DNA of 64,000 nt from positions 186,001 through 250,000 of the forward strand of contig SMMW01000641.1 in the NCBI GenBank assembly GCA_004794655.1, in the 5' to 3' direction. Positions 12,501 through 22,440 of this stretch are shown in pieces (positions within the stretch are counted from its first letter, which is position 1; each line of letters opens with the position of its first letter). The stretch is from Marisa cornuarietis (Eukaryota > Mollusca > Gastropoda > Architaenioglossa > Ampullariidae). The notes beneath the pieces are model-generated. The model saw only the letters and a list, made by a program, of their open reading frames with translations, was not told where the DNA came from and made no database searches. A program made the translations under genes and the position numbers.

Positions 12501-15016
12501 CAACAAATATTTTGGTGCACTGTTAGCATTTTATTGACATTGTAACAAATCTATAGGAAAATGTGAAATTTTCAGCACATTCTTCTGTAACTTAGTGTGT
12601 TGCTGTAGTTACAACTTCCAAAATAATCTGTGCTGAAGAATTTGAAAAAGTATGAATAGTTTACGATGTATATTTTACAATGCTTTTTCACTGTTATGTA
12701 TCTGTAAAGTACTTTCTGCGCTGCAGCTAAAGGCTGCACTACAACGACATTTGAGTAACAACTTGTTGGCATATGTGGTAAAAATTATCTGAGCTAAGTT
12801 CAAGCTTGTTTTTCCCCTGTTATCTTTGTGCCACATACAGGTTGGGCACAGGCAGCGTCCTTGAGGGACGTGATAACAAGCAGACACACCTTCAGCCCTG
12901 ACACACTTTCAGAATCGTTAATAACACATTGCACAATTTAATGAAATCAAGTGAATACATGTAGCTGTACACATCAGCAGGAGGAGTGTTTGTTTCAATG
13001 TAAAAAAATTGAAATCCCTTTTCTAAATCCATCTTCTGATAAATCAACCATTTTCATGGCTTGCTTAAAGAGGTATCCATCATAAAAAAATGTTCTGCTT
13101 TTTATTAGTATATTAGTGTAATCTCAAGCTTCATATTTTCACAATGGTCCACCAAGTTTTGTCTCAATATAACACTGACAGCAATTATTGGTCTTGATTT
13201 ATCATCTGCAAAACTGATCCAGTAACCTGTATGCTTTTGCTTCATTTATTCCAGCTACCAAAAACCCTGGGAGTAACTGTATGATCTAACACATGTGGTT
13301 ATTTAAACAGCAGCTGAATGAGTCTAAAGCAATTTATGTGGCTAAGTTTTCTATGAACTTAACCAGTAAAAGTCGTTCACGATAAGACTCACTGAAATGC
13401 TAAGTCATGCCCCTGAATGACCTCGGAAAAGTACCACTTAATAAAGATAAACAGAAAGCAGTGAGTGCTGATCCAGGTCAGCAGTAGTGAAAATCAGGTT
13501 AGGTGGCGGATCATAGTTCACAGAGGGTACTTCTAATTTTGATTATTCTACCTCTGCTTCAGTCTTGAACATGTAGCATATCCTAGCAAAAACATGCCAG
13601 CAAAGTTATAAAAACTCTTTATGAAATGTCACTGGCATTTTGGTATGATACAGGCAACGACTTAACTGAGAGCAAGGAACTTTAAATACTGTGCAGAAAA
13701 GAAGCATGTAGACTGTACAATCTGTAATTACAACAAGACAGTAAGATAGTGAAGGTTAGTTCCATCTTTGGATTACCGGCTAACAGCCACATAAAAAAAT
13801 ATAAAAATGTATATTTTAAAATCAAGTGGCTGATTCCTGAAGTATCAAAGCTTGGATGACTTGGAAAGCAAATTTTTTTCTAATAAGTGATAATGGTCAT
13901 ATTTTGCTAGCTATTATAATCAATTTGATTTTTTGTCATCACTATCACTCATATACATTTTTCTTCATGCTAGCTGTCAATTCACTGTTCTCAAGCAAGC
14001 ATTTTTTGTTCTGAGAATGTAGCCTTCTGATCCTGTTTTAAGTTAGGTGAAAGGCTTGTATATGTAGCTGGACACTTGTATGTGCAGCTGACACACTATG
14101 GCCAACAGATGCATTTCTATTTTTTAAATATGTTAATAAACAAAAACTTTTCTGTTTACAACTTTCTTATACTGTAGAAGGTGGGATTTGCAGCCTGGCA
14201 GGAATTACATACCTCCAGCAGTAAAAAATGGGCTATAACTATAGATGAAATAAAGTTGAGGATTAGGTGTGGGTGGGAATATCCCATTTTCCATAACACC
14301 TGGTAGAAGTTTGGTAAAAGTATGCTCAGTATTCTTACTGTGCAAGTTCATTGAAGAATGAATAATTTCTGCAACATTTGAAGGCTTTCTATCCTATAGT
14401 AAAATTATTCCTTCTTTGTAAAATATGTTATTTTAAATCCACATAGACTGAGCACAGGTAAATAGCTAGTTGCCTGTGATAAAAAATACAAAGCACATCC
14501 TCACACATTTTAGATATAGATTTCTGTAACAGATTACTTAATACTTTATTTTCTAATTATAGAAACTATAACAGAAACTAAAAAAAGAATGTAAAAAAAA
14601 GTCAGACAACAAGCAAAACCAACAGTGTCCACTGATACTGGGAGTAAAGATGACTATCACTACAAACCATAAGATTTTTTTAAAAGTTTGAGTTCAATGA
14701 GTCGACGTTTGCCATGACTGATTGAAGTTTGTGGTAACTGCTTGGTACTTTCTTGCCACCTCAAGATATTGCTTCAAGTCTTCACGACGTGAAGCGAAGA
14801 TTAATTATTGTACAACAGTTGGTGTGGCACTGCAGACATTTACAAACACAAAGAAAGAAATCTATGGCCTGACTGTCGCAAGCAAACTGTGAGTGAATTA
14901 TTAAAAAAAGTAGCTAACACTTATCTGCAGCACGGCATTCACAAGAAACACATTTATCTGATACCAACCTGTGTGTATTTAATTTCGGGGTTTCGAATTG
15001 GCTCTGGGTGTCCCAT
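536..15016 (-). CDS. Aldh1a: Aldehyde dehydrogenase, ALDH1A/ALDH2 type (3' partial)
   Basis: NAD(P)-dependent oxidation of aldehydes (retinal or aliphatic aldehydes) to acids; probably cytosolic because the N-terminus ([16 protein letters not shown]) is not a mitochondrial presequence. Coding exons on the minus strand: 15016-14969, 11316-11212, 10307-10167, 9609-9483, 9241-9180, 8762-8634, 4929-4816, 4240-4138, 3851-3667, 1968-1804, 1577-1420, 1009-935, 575-536. All joins are AG/GT and in phase, giving residues 1-484. Visible motifs: WN with Asn163, KPAEQTPL with Lys186 and Glu189, FTGSTE 237-242, catalytic Glu262 in LELGGK, catalytic Cys296 in GQCC, IFGP 394-397, PFGGFKMSG in exon 12. The constant offset of 6 to ALDH2 numbering (N169, K192, E268, C302) supports every join. 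The last 8-12 residues are missing: exon 13 ends in a donor (AAT|gtaag) and no terminal exon is visible in 1-535. ALDH1A versus ALDH2 orthology is not settled by eye. Confidence 0.95.
2102..2475 (-). mobile_element. LINE 3' end (CR1/L2-like), ALDH intron
   Basis: On the minus strand the end of a reverse transcriptase ORF ([15 protein letters not shown], then an in-frame stop, then THLFLELYS and a stop) is followed by a short 3' UTR that finishes in GCGCTATAAAATTCTTC plus an (ATT)n tail at 2102-2119. The same ORF end, UTR and tail recur on the plus strand at 50981-51457. An ORF end followed by a simple-repeat tail is typical of CR1/L2-type LINEs. The copy is 5'-truncated and has a stop replacing a Lys codon, so it is dead. 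Confidence 0.75.
4898..5034 (-). repeat. Tandem duplication over ALDH exon 7 acceptor
   Basis: A segment of about 67 bp (4898-4964), holding the first codons of exon 7, its acceptor and the start of the intron, is repeated at 4965-5034. The second copy keeps an acceptor-like TTTTAG before GCTGGATTTCC but differs in several bases, and its exon-like part has no donor of its own. The working acceptor is taken as the one at 4930-4931 because only that copy reads on into the intact exon. Confidence 0.8.
5769..6746. mobile_element. Solo LTR (retrotransposon), 978 bp
   Basis: The segment begins TGTCACAG and ends CTGTGACA, a perfect 8-bp inverted repeat with the TG...CA ends of an LTR. It is flanked by a direct 5-bp duplication AATAT at 5764-5768 and 6747-6751. 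No gag/pol sequence or second LTR lies nearby, so it is best read as a solo LTR left by recombination. The interior has several diverged copies of a motif like GTCCCNAGAGACAGCGCCA (about 6170-6350) and a short TA run at 6411-6424. It sits in the large ALDH intron between exons 6 and 7. The family (probably Ty3/gypsy-like, from the 5-bp TSD) cannot be told without an internal region. Confidence 0.82.
9979..10105. repeat. CA-rich degenerate repeat, ALDH intron 3
   Basis: Three copies of an approximately 45-60-bp motif containing AAGCACAAATATRTT followed by (CA) runs. It lies just downstream (in gene sense) of exon 3. Confidence 0.7.
11803..12417. repeat. 51-bp minisatellite, 12 copies, ALDH intron 1
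   Basis: About twelve almost perfect head-to-tail copies of a 51-bp unit that includes AGTCTAGTATTGCTTCACAC and CCAGTAGAACTACCTGTCTC. Only the last copy shows clear substitutions. Because 51 is divisible by three, the array reads open as a 202-codon repeat frame, which is not a gene. Confidence 0.97.
12418..14968 (-). other. Rest of ALDH intron 1, no gene seen
   Basis: AT-rich intronic DNA between the 51-bp minisatellite and the first coding exon. I see no further exon, RNA gene or recognisable transposon here. Confidence 0.55.
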
Positions 15017-15118
15017 GCTTTCCTCAAAAATCTCTGATGTGAACTCAACGGAGCAGACGACTGGGAGCTGGACGACGAGCGATGCCGACTGTGGCCTTGA
15101 GCTGAGTACGGCGCGTGC

Positions 15119-15139
15119 ACGTCACGTGTCATGTGACGT
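15119..15139. promoter_or_regulatory. CRE/E-box inverted repeat upstream of ALDH
   Basis: ACGTCAC, a 7-bp spacer, then GTGACGT form a perfect 7-bp inverted repeat about 103 bp before the ALDH start codon. It contains two opposed TGACG (CRE half-site) cores and an overlapping CACGTG E-box at 15123-15128. The surrounding 15060-15140 is richer in G+C and CpG than the flanks, as expected of a promoter or 5' UTR. The factor that might bind is not known. Confidence 0.45.
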
Positions 15140-15145
15140 CTGCTG

Positions 15146-17625
15146 GCTGTGTACACACTGTGTGTAGTCACGGGTACTCGCGTGTGTGTTGTTTGTGTAC
15201 AGCTGACACCGTGTGTAGTCACTGGTACTCGTGAGTGTGTGTGTTGTTTGTGTACAGCTGACACTGTGTGTAGTCACTGCATGGTACTCGCGTGTGTGTT
15301 GTTTGTGTACAGCTGACACTGTGTGTAGTCACTGGTACTCGTGAGTGTGTGTGTGTGTTGTTTGTGTACAGCTGACACTGTGTGTACTCACTGGTACTCG
15401 CGTGTGTGTTGTTTGTGTACAGCTGACACTGTGTGTAGTCACTGGTACTCGTGAGTGTGTGTGTGTGTTGTTTGTGTACAGACACTGTGTGTGACTGGTA
15501 CTCGTGTGTGTTGTTTGTGTACAGCTGACACTGTGTGTAGTCACTGGTACTCTGTGTACTCGCGTGTGTGTTGTTTGTGTACAGCTGACACTGTGTGTAG
15601 TCACACTGTGTTGTGTGTCACAGTGACACTGTGTGTAGTGTGGTTGTGTTGTGTTGTGTGTCACACTCGTGTGTGTTGTTTGTGTACAGCTGACACTGTG
15701 TGTAGTCGCTGGTACTCGTGTGTGTTTTGTTTGTGTACAGCCGACACTGTGTGTAGTCACTGGTACTCGTGTGTGTGTTGTTTGTGTACAGCTGACACTG
15801 TGTGTAGTCACTGGTACTCGTGTGTGTGTTGTTTGTGTACAGCTGACACTGTGTGTAGTCACTGCATGGTACTCGTGTGTGTGTTGTTTGTGTACAGCTG
15901 ACACTGTGTGTAGTCACTGGTACTCGTGAGTGTGTGTTTTGTTTGTGTACAGCTGACACCGTGTGTAGTCACTGGTACTCGTGAGTGTGTGTGTGTACAG
16001 CTGACACTGTGTTTAGTCACTGGTACTCGTGAGTGTGTGTGTGTACAGCTGACACTGTGTGTAGTCACTGGTACTCGTGAGTGTGTGTGTGTGTTGTTTG
16101 TGTACAGGTGACACTGTGTGTAGTCACTGCATGGTACTCGCGTGTGTGTTGTTTGTGTACAGCTGACACTGTGTGTAGTCACTGGTACTCGTGAGTGTGT
16201 GTGTGTGTTGTTTGTGTACAGGTGACACTGTGTGTAGTCACTGGTACTCGCGTGTGTGTTGTTTGTGTACAGCTGACACTGTGTGTATAGTCACGGTTAC
16301 TCGTGTGTGTGTTGTTTTTGTACAGCTGACACTGTGTGTAGTCACTGGTACTCGTGTGTGTGTTGTTTGTGTACAGCTGACACTGTGTGTAGTCACTGGT
16401 ACTCGTGTGTGTGTTGTTTGTGTACAGCTGACACTGTGTGTAGTCACTGGTACTTGTGTGTGTGTTGTTTGTGTACAGCTGACACTGTGTGTATAGTCAC
16501 GGTTACTCGTGTGTGTGTTGTTTTTGTACAGCTGACACTGTGTGTAGTCACTGGTACTCGTGTGTGTGTTGTTTGTGTACAGCTGACACTGTGTGTAGTC
16601 ACTGGTACTCGTGTGTGTGTTGTTTGTGTACAGCTGACACTGTGTGTAGTCACTGGTACTTGTGTGTGTGTTGTTTGTGTACAGCTGACACTGTGTGTAG
16701 TCACTGGTACTCGTGAGTGTGTTGGTTGTGTACAGCAGACACTGTGTGTAGTCACTGATACTCGTGAGTGTGTTGTTTGTGTACAGCTGACACTGTGTGT
16801 AGTCACTGGTACTCATGAGTGTGTTGGTTGTGTACAGCAGACACTGTGTATAGTCACTGCATGGTACTCGTGTGTGTTCTTTGTGTAGAGCAGACACTGT
16901 GTGTAGTCACTGCATGGTACTCGTGTGTGTTCTTTGTGAAGAGCAGACACTGTGTAGTCACTGGTACTCGTGTGTGTTTTGTTTGTGTACAGCTGATACC
17001 GTGTGTAGTCACTGGTACTCGTGTGTGTTTTGTTTGTGTACAGCCGACACTGTGTGTAGTCACTGCATGGTACTCGTGTGTGTTCTTTGTGTAGAGCAGA
17101 CACTGTGTGTAGTCACTGCATGGTACTCATGTGTGTTCTTTGTGAAGAGCAGACACTGTGTAGTCACTGGTACTCGTGTGTGTTTTGTTTGTGTACAGCT
17201 GATACCGTGTGTAGTCACTGGTACTCGTGTGTGTTTTGTTTGTGTACAGCCGACACTGTGTGTAGTCACTGGTACTCATGTGTGTTTTGTTTGTGTACAG
17301 CTGACACCGTGTGTAGTCACTGGGACTCGTGTGTGTTTTGTTTGTGTACAGCTGACACTGTGTGTAGTCACTGGTACTCGTGTGTGTTTTGTTTGTGTAC
17401 AGCCGACACTGTGTACTGTAGTCACTGCATGATACTCGCGTGTGTGTGTTCTTTGTGTAGAGCAGACACTGTGTGTAGCTACTGGTACTCGTGTACGTGT
17501 GTGTGTTGTTTGTGTACAGCTGGCACTGTGTGGAGTCACTGGTACTCCGTACTCGTGTGTGTACGTGTTGCTTGTGTAGAGCAGACACTAACTGTAGTCA
17601 CTGGAACACGTATGTGTGTGTGTGT
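15146..17625. repeat. 51-bp minisatellite of about 2.5 kb upstream of ALDH
   Basis: Roughly 48 variable copies of a unit close to 51 bp, built from ACAGCTGACACTGTGTGTAG, TCACTGGTACTCG, a variable GT run and TTGTTTGTGTAC. Copies differ by short inserts (GCAT before GGTAC, extra GT pairs) and by higher-order blocks: 16283-16488 and 16489-16690 are near-identical four-unit blocks, and 16860-17060 and 17070-17270 repeat likewise. It starts about 130 bp before the ALDH start codon, so the 5' UTR or promoter may lie in or beyond it. The long open frames on both strands are artefacts of the period. Confidence 0.96.
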
Positions 17626-19118
17626 GTGTATACGAGACGCGCTGGAGTATGTGTCTATTTTACCCATATATTATTTCTGTAAAAGTCGTTTGCATGGATG
17701 TACACATTCCCACGATTGTCACACCGTAAAGTTGACAATATTGTAAATGAAAGCAGGAACTGAAAATCGGGAAGGAAGCAAATTCCACAAATATAAATGT
17801 CTATCTATCTATAGCCAAACACGTGTCAGGAATCAGGATGACAGCCCGCGACTACTGTGGCTGGCAGAGAAAGTGGATGAGATAATGTCGCTGACTAATG
17901 ATAAAACAGACTTATACTCCAGCTGCGACAGAAAGTAAAGCGCCTTGTTTATTACTGTCGATCGTACTTCGCCATTTCCTGACACAAGTCAGACAACTGC
18001 CATAAAATGGAGGTCAGGGATGACGGTAAAGGTTATCTCCCTTGAAGTAATGTTTTCTCCATTTCGCAGACAGTCGCGGTTTCTGGAGGACTAACCACTT
18101 CACTGACCTAAGCTCGTATCGTGGCCTTTATGAAAGCCTCATATATACGATCGAAAAACGAGAAACAATTATTGATGAATTAATGGATTGAATTTATCAC
18201 AGCTTTGCACCACAATAGTGGCTCGACAGCTCAGCTGTGACATCGAATAAAACACGAGTACGCGTGCATGTAAACAAGTGTGTAAATGGAAGACAAGAAG
18301 AAATCATCATATCAACATAAAATTCTAAACTCTGCGAAAAGAAATTTAAGATGATTTTTAATTTACAAACTTAAAAATCAAGCAAGTAAACCAAGAAAGT
18401 TGGTAATCATGCAGGCTTTATGTTTCACATAAAAGGAATTTTAACTTACTTGTGACTTCCGGTAGATTACTTTGGAGTTTACCACAGATGTTCAGCGTCC
18501 CGTCAATGCCACGTGATTTTGGTCTGCTGGTCCATTGTCGACAATGAGAACTGTAGCCATCTCATGAAAGTCTGTTTTTCGGGAGCTTTATGACATGTAA
18601 AATTGTAAACACCTCTATGCAATCACATTTACCATGTTTTCTTTGCCTTACATCAATGTCACATTTCCCTCAACACTGTTGTTTAGATATTTCACTTTAT
18701 TTTTTAAGGATGTCACGGATGAGCGACAAAACATACCTGTAGGGTGAAAATGGTGAGGCTGCGTCAGCACGTGCGGCTCGACCAGCCACACTGCTCTCTC
18801 TCTCTCTAGTCACTCATATGCTTCGTCCCTCACCCCTGACACCATTGAAACGAGCAATTGTGGAAGCATGTCTCTTCTGTCTTTTTCACAAATGTAATCT
18901 AGAAGGTTCTAGAAGAAGTAGCTCTTCACTTGCCGTCGAGACACGACAGGTACCGTTTCCGATCAAAAATCGGTAACCAGCTAGTCTTTTTGTACTCATG
19001 ATTTTTTTTTTTATATTAAATAGTTGGAAATCTATCGCTTTTTATGTAGACACTTGTTAATCATTTGTAAATCGCAAGCTAACCTGTTACATAGGCACAG
19101 CTAACCTGTGGTATATAG
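17626..19118. other. Intergenic, no gene seen
   Basis: No coding exon recognised. It holds a 14-bp perfect palindrome CATTGTCGACAATG at 18533-18546 and a short CT run near 18787. A noncoding first exon of the ALDH gene could lie here but cannot be identified by eye. Confidence 0.5.
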
Positions 19119-19200
19119 CAGGGGTGGGGAACCATTTTTCTGCCAAGGGCCATTTAGATATTTATAGCATCCTTGGCGGGCCATAGACATACATCATTTT
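19119..19200 (+). mobile_element. hAT-like transposon terminus
   Basis: CAGGGGTGGGGAACC followed by TTTCTGCCAAGGGCC and GGCGGGCCATA resembles the CAGGGGTG-type terminal repeats of hAT elements. The matching right end was not found, so only one terminus is reported. It lies about 490 bp before the Cys-rich pseudogene and may belong to the same insertion. Confidence 0.5.
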
Positions 19201-19688
19201 AAAAATTAGTCTGCTATATTTTAATAACACTGGTTAACACTGAGTACATTACTGACAAAAAAGTCCTACTATGTGGTATCTTGATGTGTTGAACACGAAT
19301 ATGACCTTGACATTTTTTATATTATTATTATTATTATTATTGGCTCTCGTTCTAAAAGTATTTGATATTGTTCATTTTCTATGCTTGACCCTGTACATTT
19401 ATCAAGTAGGACTGTAACAACATCCTAAATATGCCTAGAATGATGGCATCACATTGCATAATACCAACATGCAAACATCATCCTGAGTTTATTCCATTAT
19501 TTTCTGATGTAATGAAGTACAACTGTCAGGCGGCTGCTGAAGTGAGCTGACGTCAGCAGTGTACTATATATAGCCCAGTCAGAAAGGTTGAGCAATTAAA
19601 ATATTTCAGACTTCGTGCGATACAGATTAAGCTACTGTTACATAAAACTGTTGTTATTTTATCCATTTCATTACAATACAGAGCACTT

Positions 19689-20045
19689 ATGCCTCTAAAG
19701 TGCGTTAATACCGTGGACAGTGTTTGCTGTATTTGTGAGGAAGTGACATTTGCCAACCAGAAGAAAAACATCACTTCTCATGTGAATAAGGCAAATCATC
19801 TTTACTTCGGATGCAAGACTAGCGACCAGGACAAGCCTTGAGTCCCGTATATATGCTGTGTTACATGTCAAACACAACTTTCACAGTGGTTGAATGGCAA
19901 CAGACCATCAATGCCGTTTGCAGTGCCCATGGTGTGGAGAGAGCCAAGCAACCACACAGATGACTGGTACTTCTGCTTGGTTCCTCCTCTTTCCGGCGGG
20001 ATAACAAAATAAAAGAAGTCAAGAATAGTCTACCCCAGCAATTGA
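19689..20045 (+). pseudogene. Decayed Cys-rich transposon-type ORF
   Basis: Reading from ATG at 19689 gives a Cys-rich peptide (VCCICEEVTFANQKKNI..., FGCK, ICCVTC, PFAVPMVWREPSNH, WYFCLVPP) interrupted in the same frame by TGA at 19839-19841 and TAA at 20010-20012 and closed by TGA at 20043-20045. The reading stays coherent across both stops, which is what a decayed gene shows. The paired cysteines suggest a zinc-binding module. From memory the MPFAVPMVWREP block resembles a family of repetitive uncharacterised ORFs seen in many invertebrate genomes; I cannot name the parent element. Confidence 0.6.
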
Positions 20046-20560
20046 CTACATCCACCGCTACAGGCGACATTTCCCTTGGAATAAATGTAACTGTCAGCTG
20101 TTCTAAGGACGTTAAGTCCTCACCGATGGCGACTCAGTGTTTTTTTTGTTTTTGTTTTTTTGTGCGCAGCAGCTGTCGTCCAAATAAAATCACGAGTACA
20201 ACTTTGTGGCCGGTCAGTCCACAGCTGAGACATCCCGCGAGTACGTGTCACAGAACTGTTCTTGTGTCTTCCAGCGGCACCCGAGTTCTTTAGACAGATA
20301 GAATATTTCCACTGGTGTATTTAGTAGTTTAGTGGGACTGGACTGACTGACTTTTTGTTGCATGTAACTTTATACATTGTACATTAGTTAACGTATTCTG
20401 TAATGAGTGCTGCGAGTGTGGCTATATTGTTGTGATTCAATTCTGCAGTTCAAAAAGACAAGGTCTGCAGGAGACAGGTGTAGCTTGTCTCTGTTTAGAT
20501 TGAAAGAATGGGCAAATGCATGACAGCATCCGTGACAAAGGTAGGGAGGAGACGGGGGGA

Positions 20561-20736
20561 TTGGTGTTTTACGCCGAGCCAGCAACTATGGTTATATCAC
20601 GACAAGGCAGCCAGCCCTGTAAACAGATTCCACATGCAGAGAAAGAACAAGCGTCCCGGAGACGAGAGCTGAACTCAGGACAGTCAACCTTCAGTGTATT
20701 AGCGACAGGCGCTAACCGTTGTGCCACCGGGCCGCC
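20561..20736 (-). mobile_element. tRNA-derived SINE, copy 1
   Basis: Read on the minus strand it starts GGCGGCCCGGTGGCACAACG, with an A-box-like TGGCACAACGG at 20716-20726 and a B-box-like GAGTTCAGCTCTC at 20664-20676. A body then holds TTTACAGGGCTGGCTGCCTT and a tail near GTAAAACACCAA. The same order of parts recurs at 56201-56363 and, truncated, at 23874-23962. The conserved body may be the central domain of a named mollusc SINE superfamily, but I cannot confirm which. Confidence 0.75.
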
Positions 20737-20794
20737 CCGGAGGAGACTAGGAGTACCCAAAGAAAACCCTGGACGTGAAAAAGAGTGCGACCTC

Positions 20795-20872
20795 AAGATG
20801 GGATTTGAATCCATGAGCTTACGACTATAACAGTACTGGTGACAAGCAAGTATTTTACCTGAGATACCACCA
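20795..20872 (-). mobile_element. Second tRNA-derived SINE fragment
   Basis: The minus strand carries GGTGGTATCTCAGGTAAAAT (A-box region) and GGATTCAAATCCCATC (B-box) about 50 bp apart, in tRNA-like order. It abuts the SINE at 20561-20736 and may be part of a different, composite element (the intervening GGAGTACCCAAAGAAAACCC looks like SINE body). Confidence 0.55.
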
Positions 20873-21920
20873 ACTCTTGCACATCCACATCCTTAATTGC
20901 ATCGTGTATTACCTCCCCTGCTCCAACTTGTTACGAAAGGTCAGATTAGAGAGAGTACAAACTCTAACGACAAAAGCAAGAGTGGTACATGCTTTACAAA
21001 AGACCGAAACACTAGCGAACCCTGAGGACGAGTGTCAGGCCAGGTGCCAGGATGCAATCCATACTCAAGACTCTCAAAAGTCGCTACACTCTCCAACATT
21101 TCCAGTCTCAACTGATTTTTTTTTTTTTGCACCACTCTTTATCTTGAAAGTCATCCTTTTGCTACTGGTACTACATTTTTTAACGGAACGGATTTCCCCT
21201 CAAGATTTTGTTAAAGTTATGGATAATATGTATCCTTGTTATGTCGCCCAGCATTTGTGTTAGATGATGATGAGAGAATTAATTCAGGCTGTTCCTCGAA
21301 AACCGGTTAGATGCAAACGTACGGCCTGTTGCTGTTTTGATACTTGTAAACATATGTGAATCAAATTATTCTTCAAAAATACGTCTTTCAGTAAAATAAG
21401 TGGAAAGGCGGGTAAGGGAATTCGTGACCCCTGACCCCGACGTTTGAATTGTGCCGTCGCCACCTCGTTCAGAATACCAATAAACTGACTACTACAAAGG
21501 TTGACTTCAATCATGTTATTGCTTACAAACATCAGGGTGATTATTACTTGACAATACGGAGGGGGGGGGGTGAAGGTGTTGCTTTTTGCGGGGGTTTCTC
21601 CTTCTTTCACGAGCAGTCGCCAACACTCAACTACTGCTGTAGTCCTAGAGCTCCAGGGACCAAGTTAAACACACATCTCAAATTTTAAACATTTTTAGGT
21701 TTTACATCCATTAAGATAATAAGTTTCATAGAAACACAGTGCACAACATAATTTTCAAACCTAAAACTGTAGACTTTCGTTCCTGTCAGCACGTGTCTCG
21801 TGTGCAGTGTGATAAAGCTCTTGTGCAACACATCTAAATGGCATAGTCACGATTAAAAAAACGTTTTTAAATTTGCTTCTTTAGAACAGTTTTCAGTTTT
21901 AAAAACATGTGCATCTAGTT
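20873..21920. other. Intergenic, no gene seen
   Basis: No recognisable coding exon or element. It lies downstream of the glucosaminyltransferase gene and may include its 3' UTR beyond the minisatellite. Confidence 0.5.
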
Positions 21921-22440
21921 CCACACCTTACATGGCCCGTTGAGCACTGGGTGACGTGTAGGTAGGCAACACTTGTGTCCACCCCACTAATTCCACACCT
22001 TGACGGGTCCTGTGTAGAGCAGGGGGACGTGTAGGTAGGCAAGACTTGTGTCCACCCCACTAATTCCACACCTTGACGGATCCTGTGTAGAGCAGGGGGA
22101 CGTGTAGGTAGGCAAGACTTGTGTCCACCCCACTAATTCCACACCTTGACGGGTCCTGTGTAGAGCAGGGGGACGTGTAGGTAGGCAAGACTTGTGTCCA
22201 CCCCACTAATTCCACACCTTGACGGATCCTGTGTAGAGCAGGGGGACGTGTAGGTAGGCAAGACTTGTGTCCACCCCACTAATTCCACACCTTGACGTGT
22301 CCTGTGTAGAGCAGGGGGACGTGTAGGTAGGCAAGACTTGTGTCCACCCCACTAATTCCACACCTTGACGGGTCCTGTGTAGAGCAGGGGGACGTGTAGG
22401 TAGGAAACACTTGTGTCCACCCCACTAATTCCACACCTTG
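21921..22440. repeat. 73-bp minisatellite over the GCNT stop codon
   Basis: Copies begin (CCACACCTT) at 21921, 21993, 22066, 22139, 22212, 22285, 22358 and 22431, with a period of 72-73 bp. On the minus strand each unit repeats the last codons of the glycosyltransferase, ACAGGACCCGTCAAGGTGTG followed by GAATTAG. The copy at 22425-22460 is the coding one; the rest fill the proximal 3' UTR. The distal copy at 21921 is the most diverged. Confidence 0.95.

Noticed and set aside
15329..17746. Many long open frames on both strands (up to 222 codons) rich in Cys/Val or Thr/His
   Set aside because: They are translations of the 51-bp satellite; the period is a multiple of three, so frames stay open without selection.
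20561..20872. Possible genuine tRNA genes
   Set aside because: A- and B-box-like motifs are present but the cloverleaf stems do not pair and SINE bodies follow; these are tRNA-derived elements.
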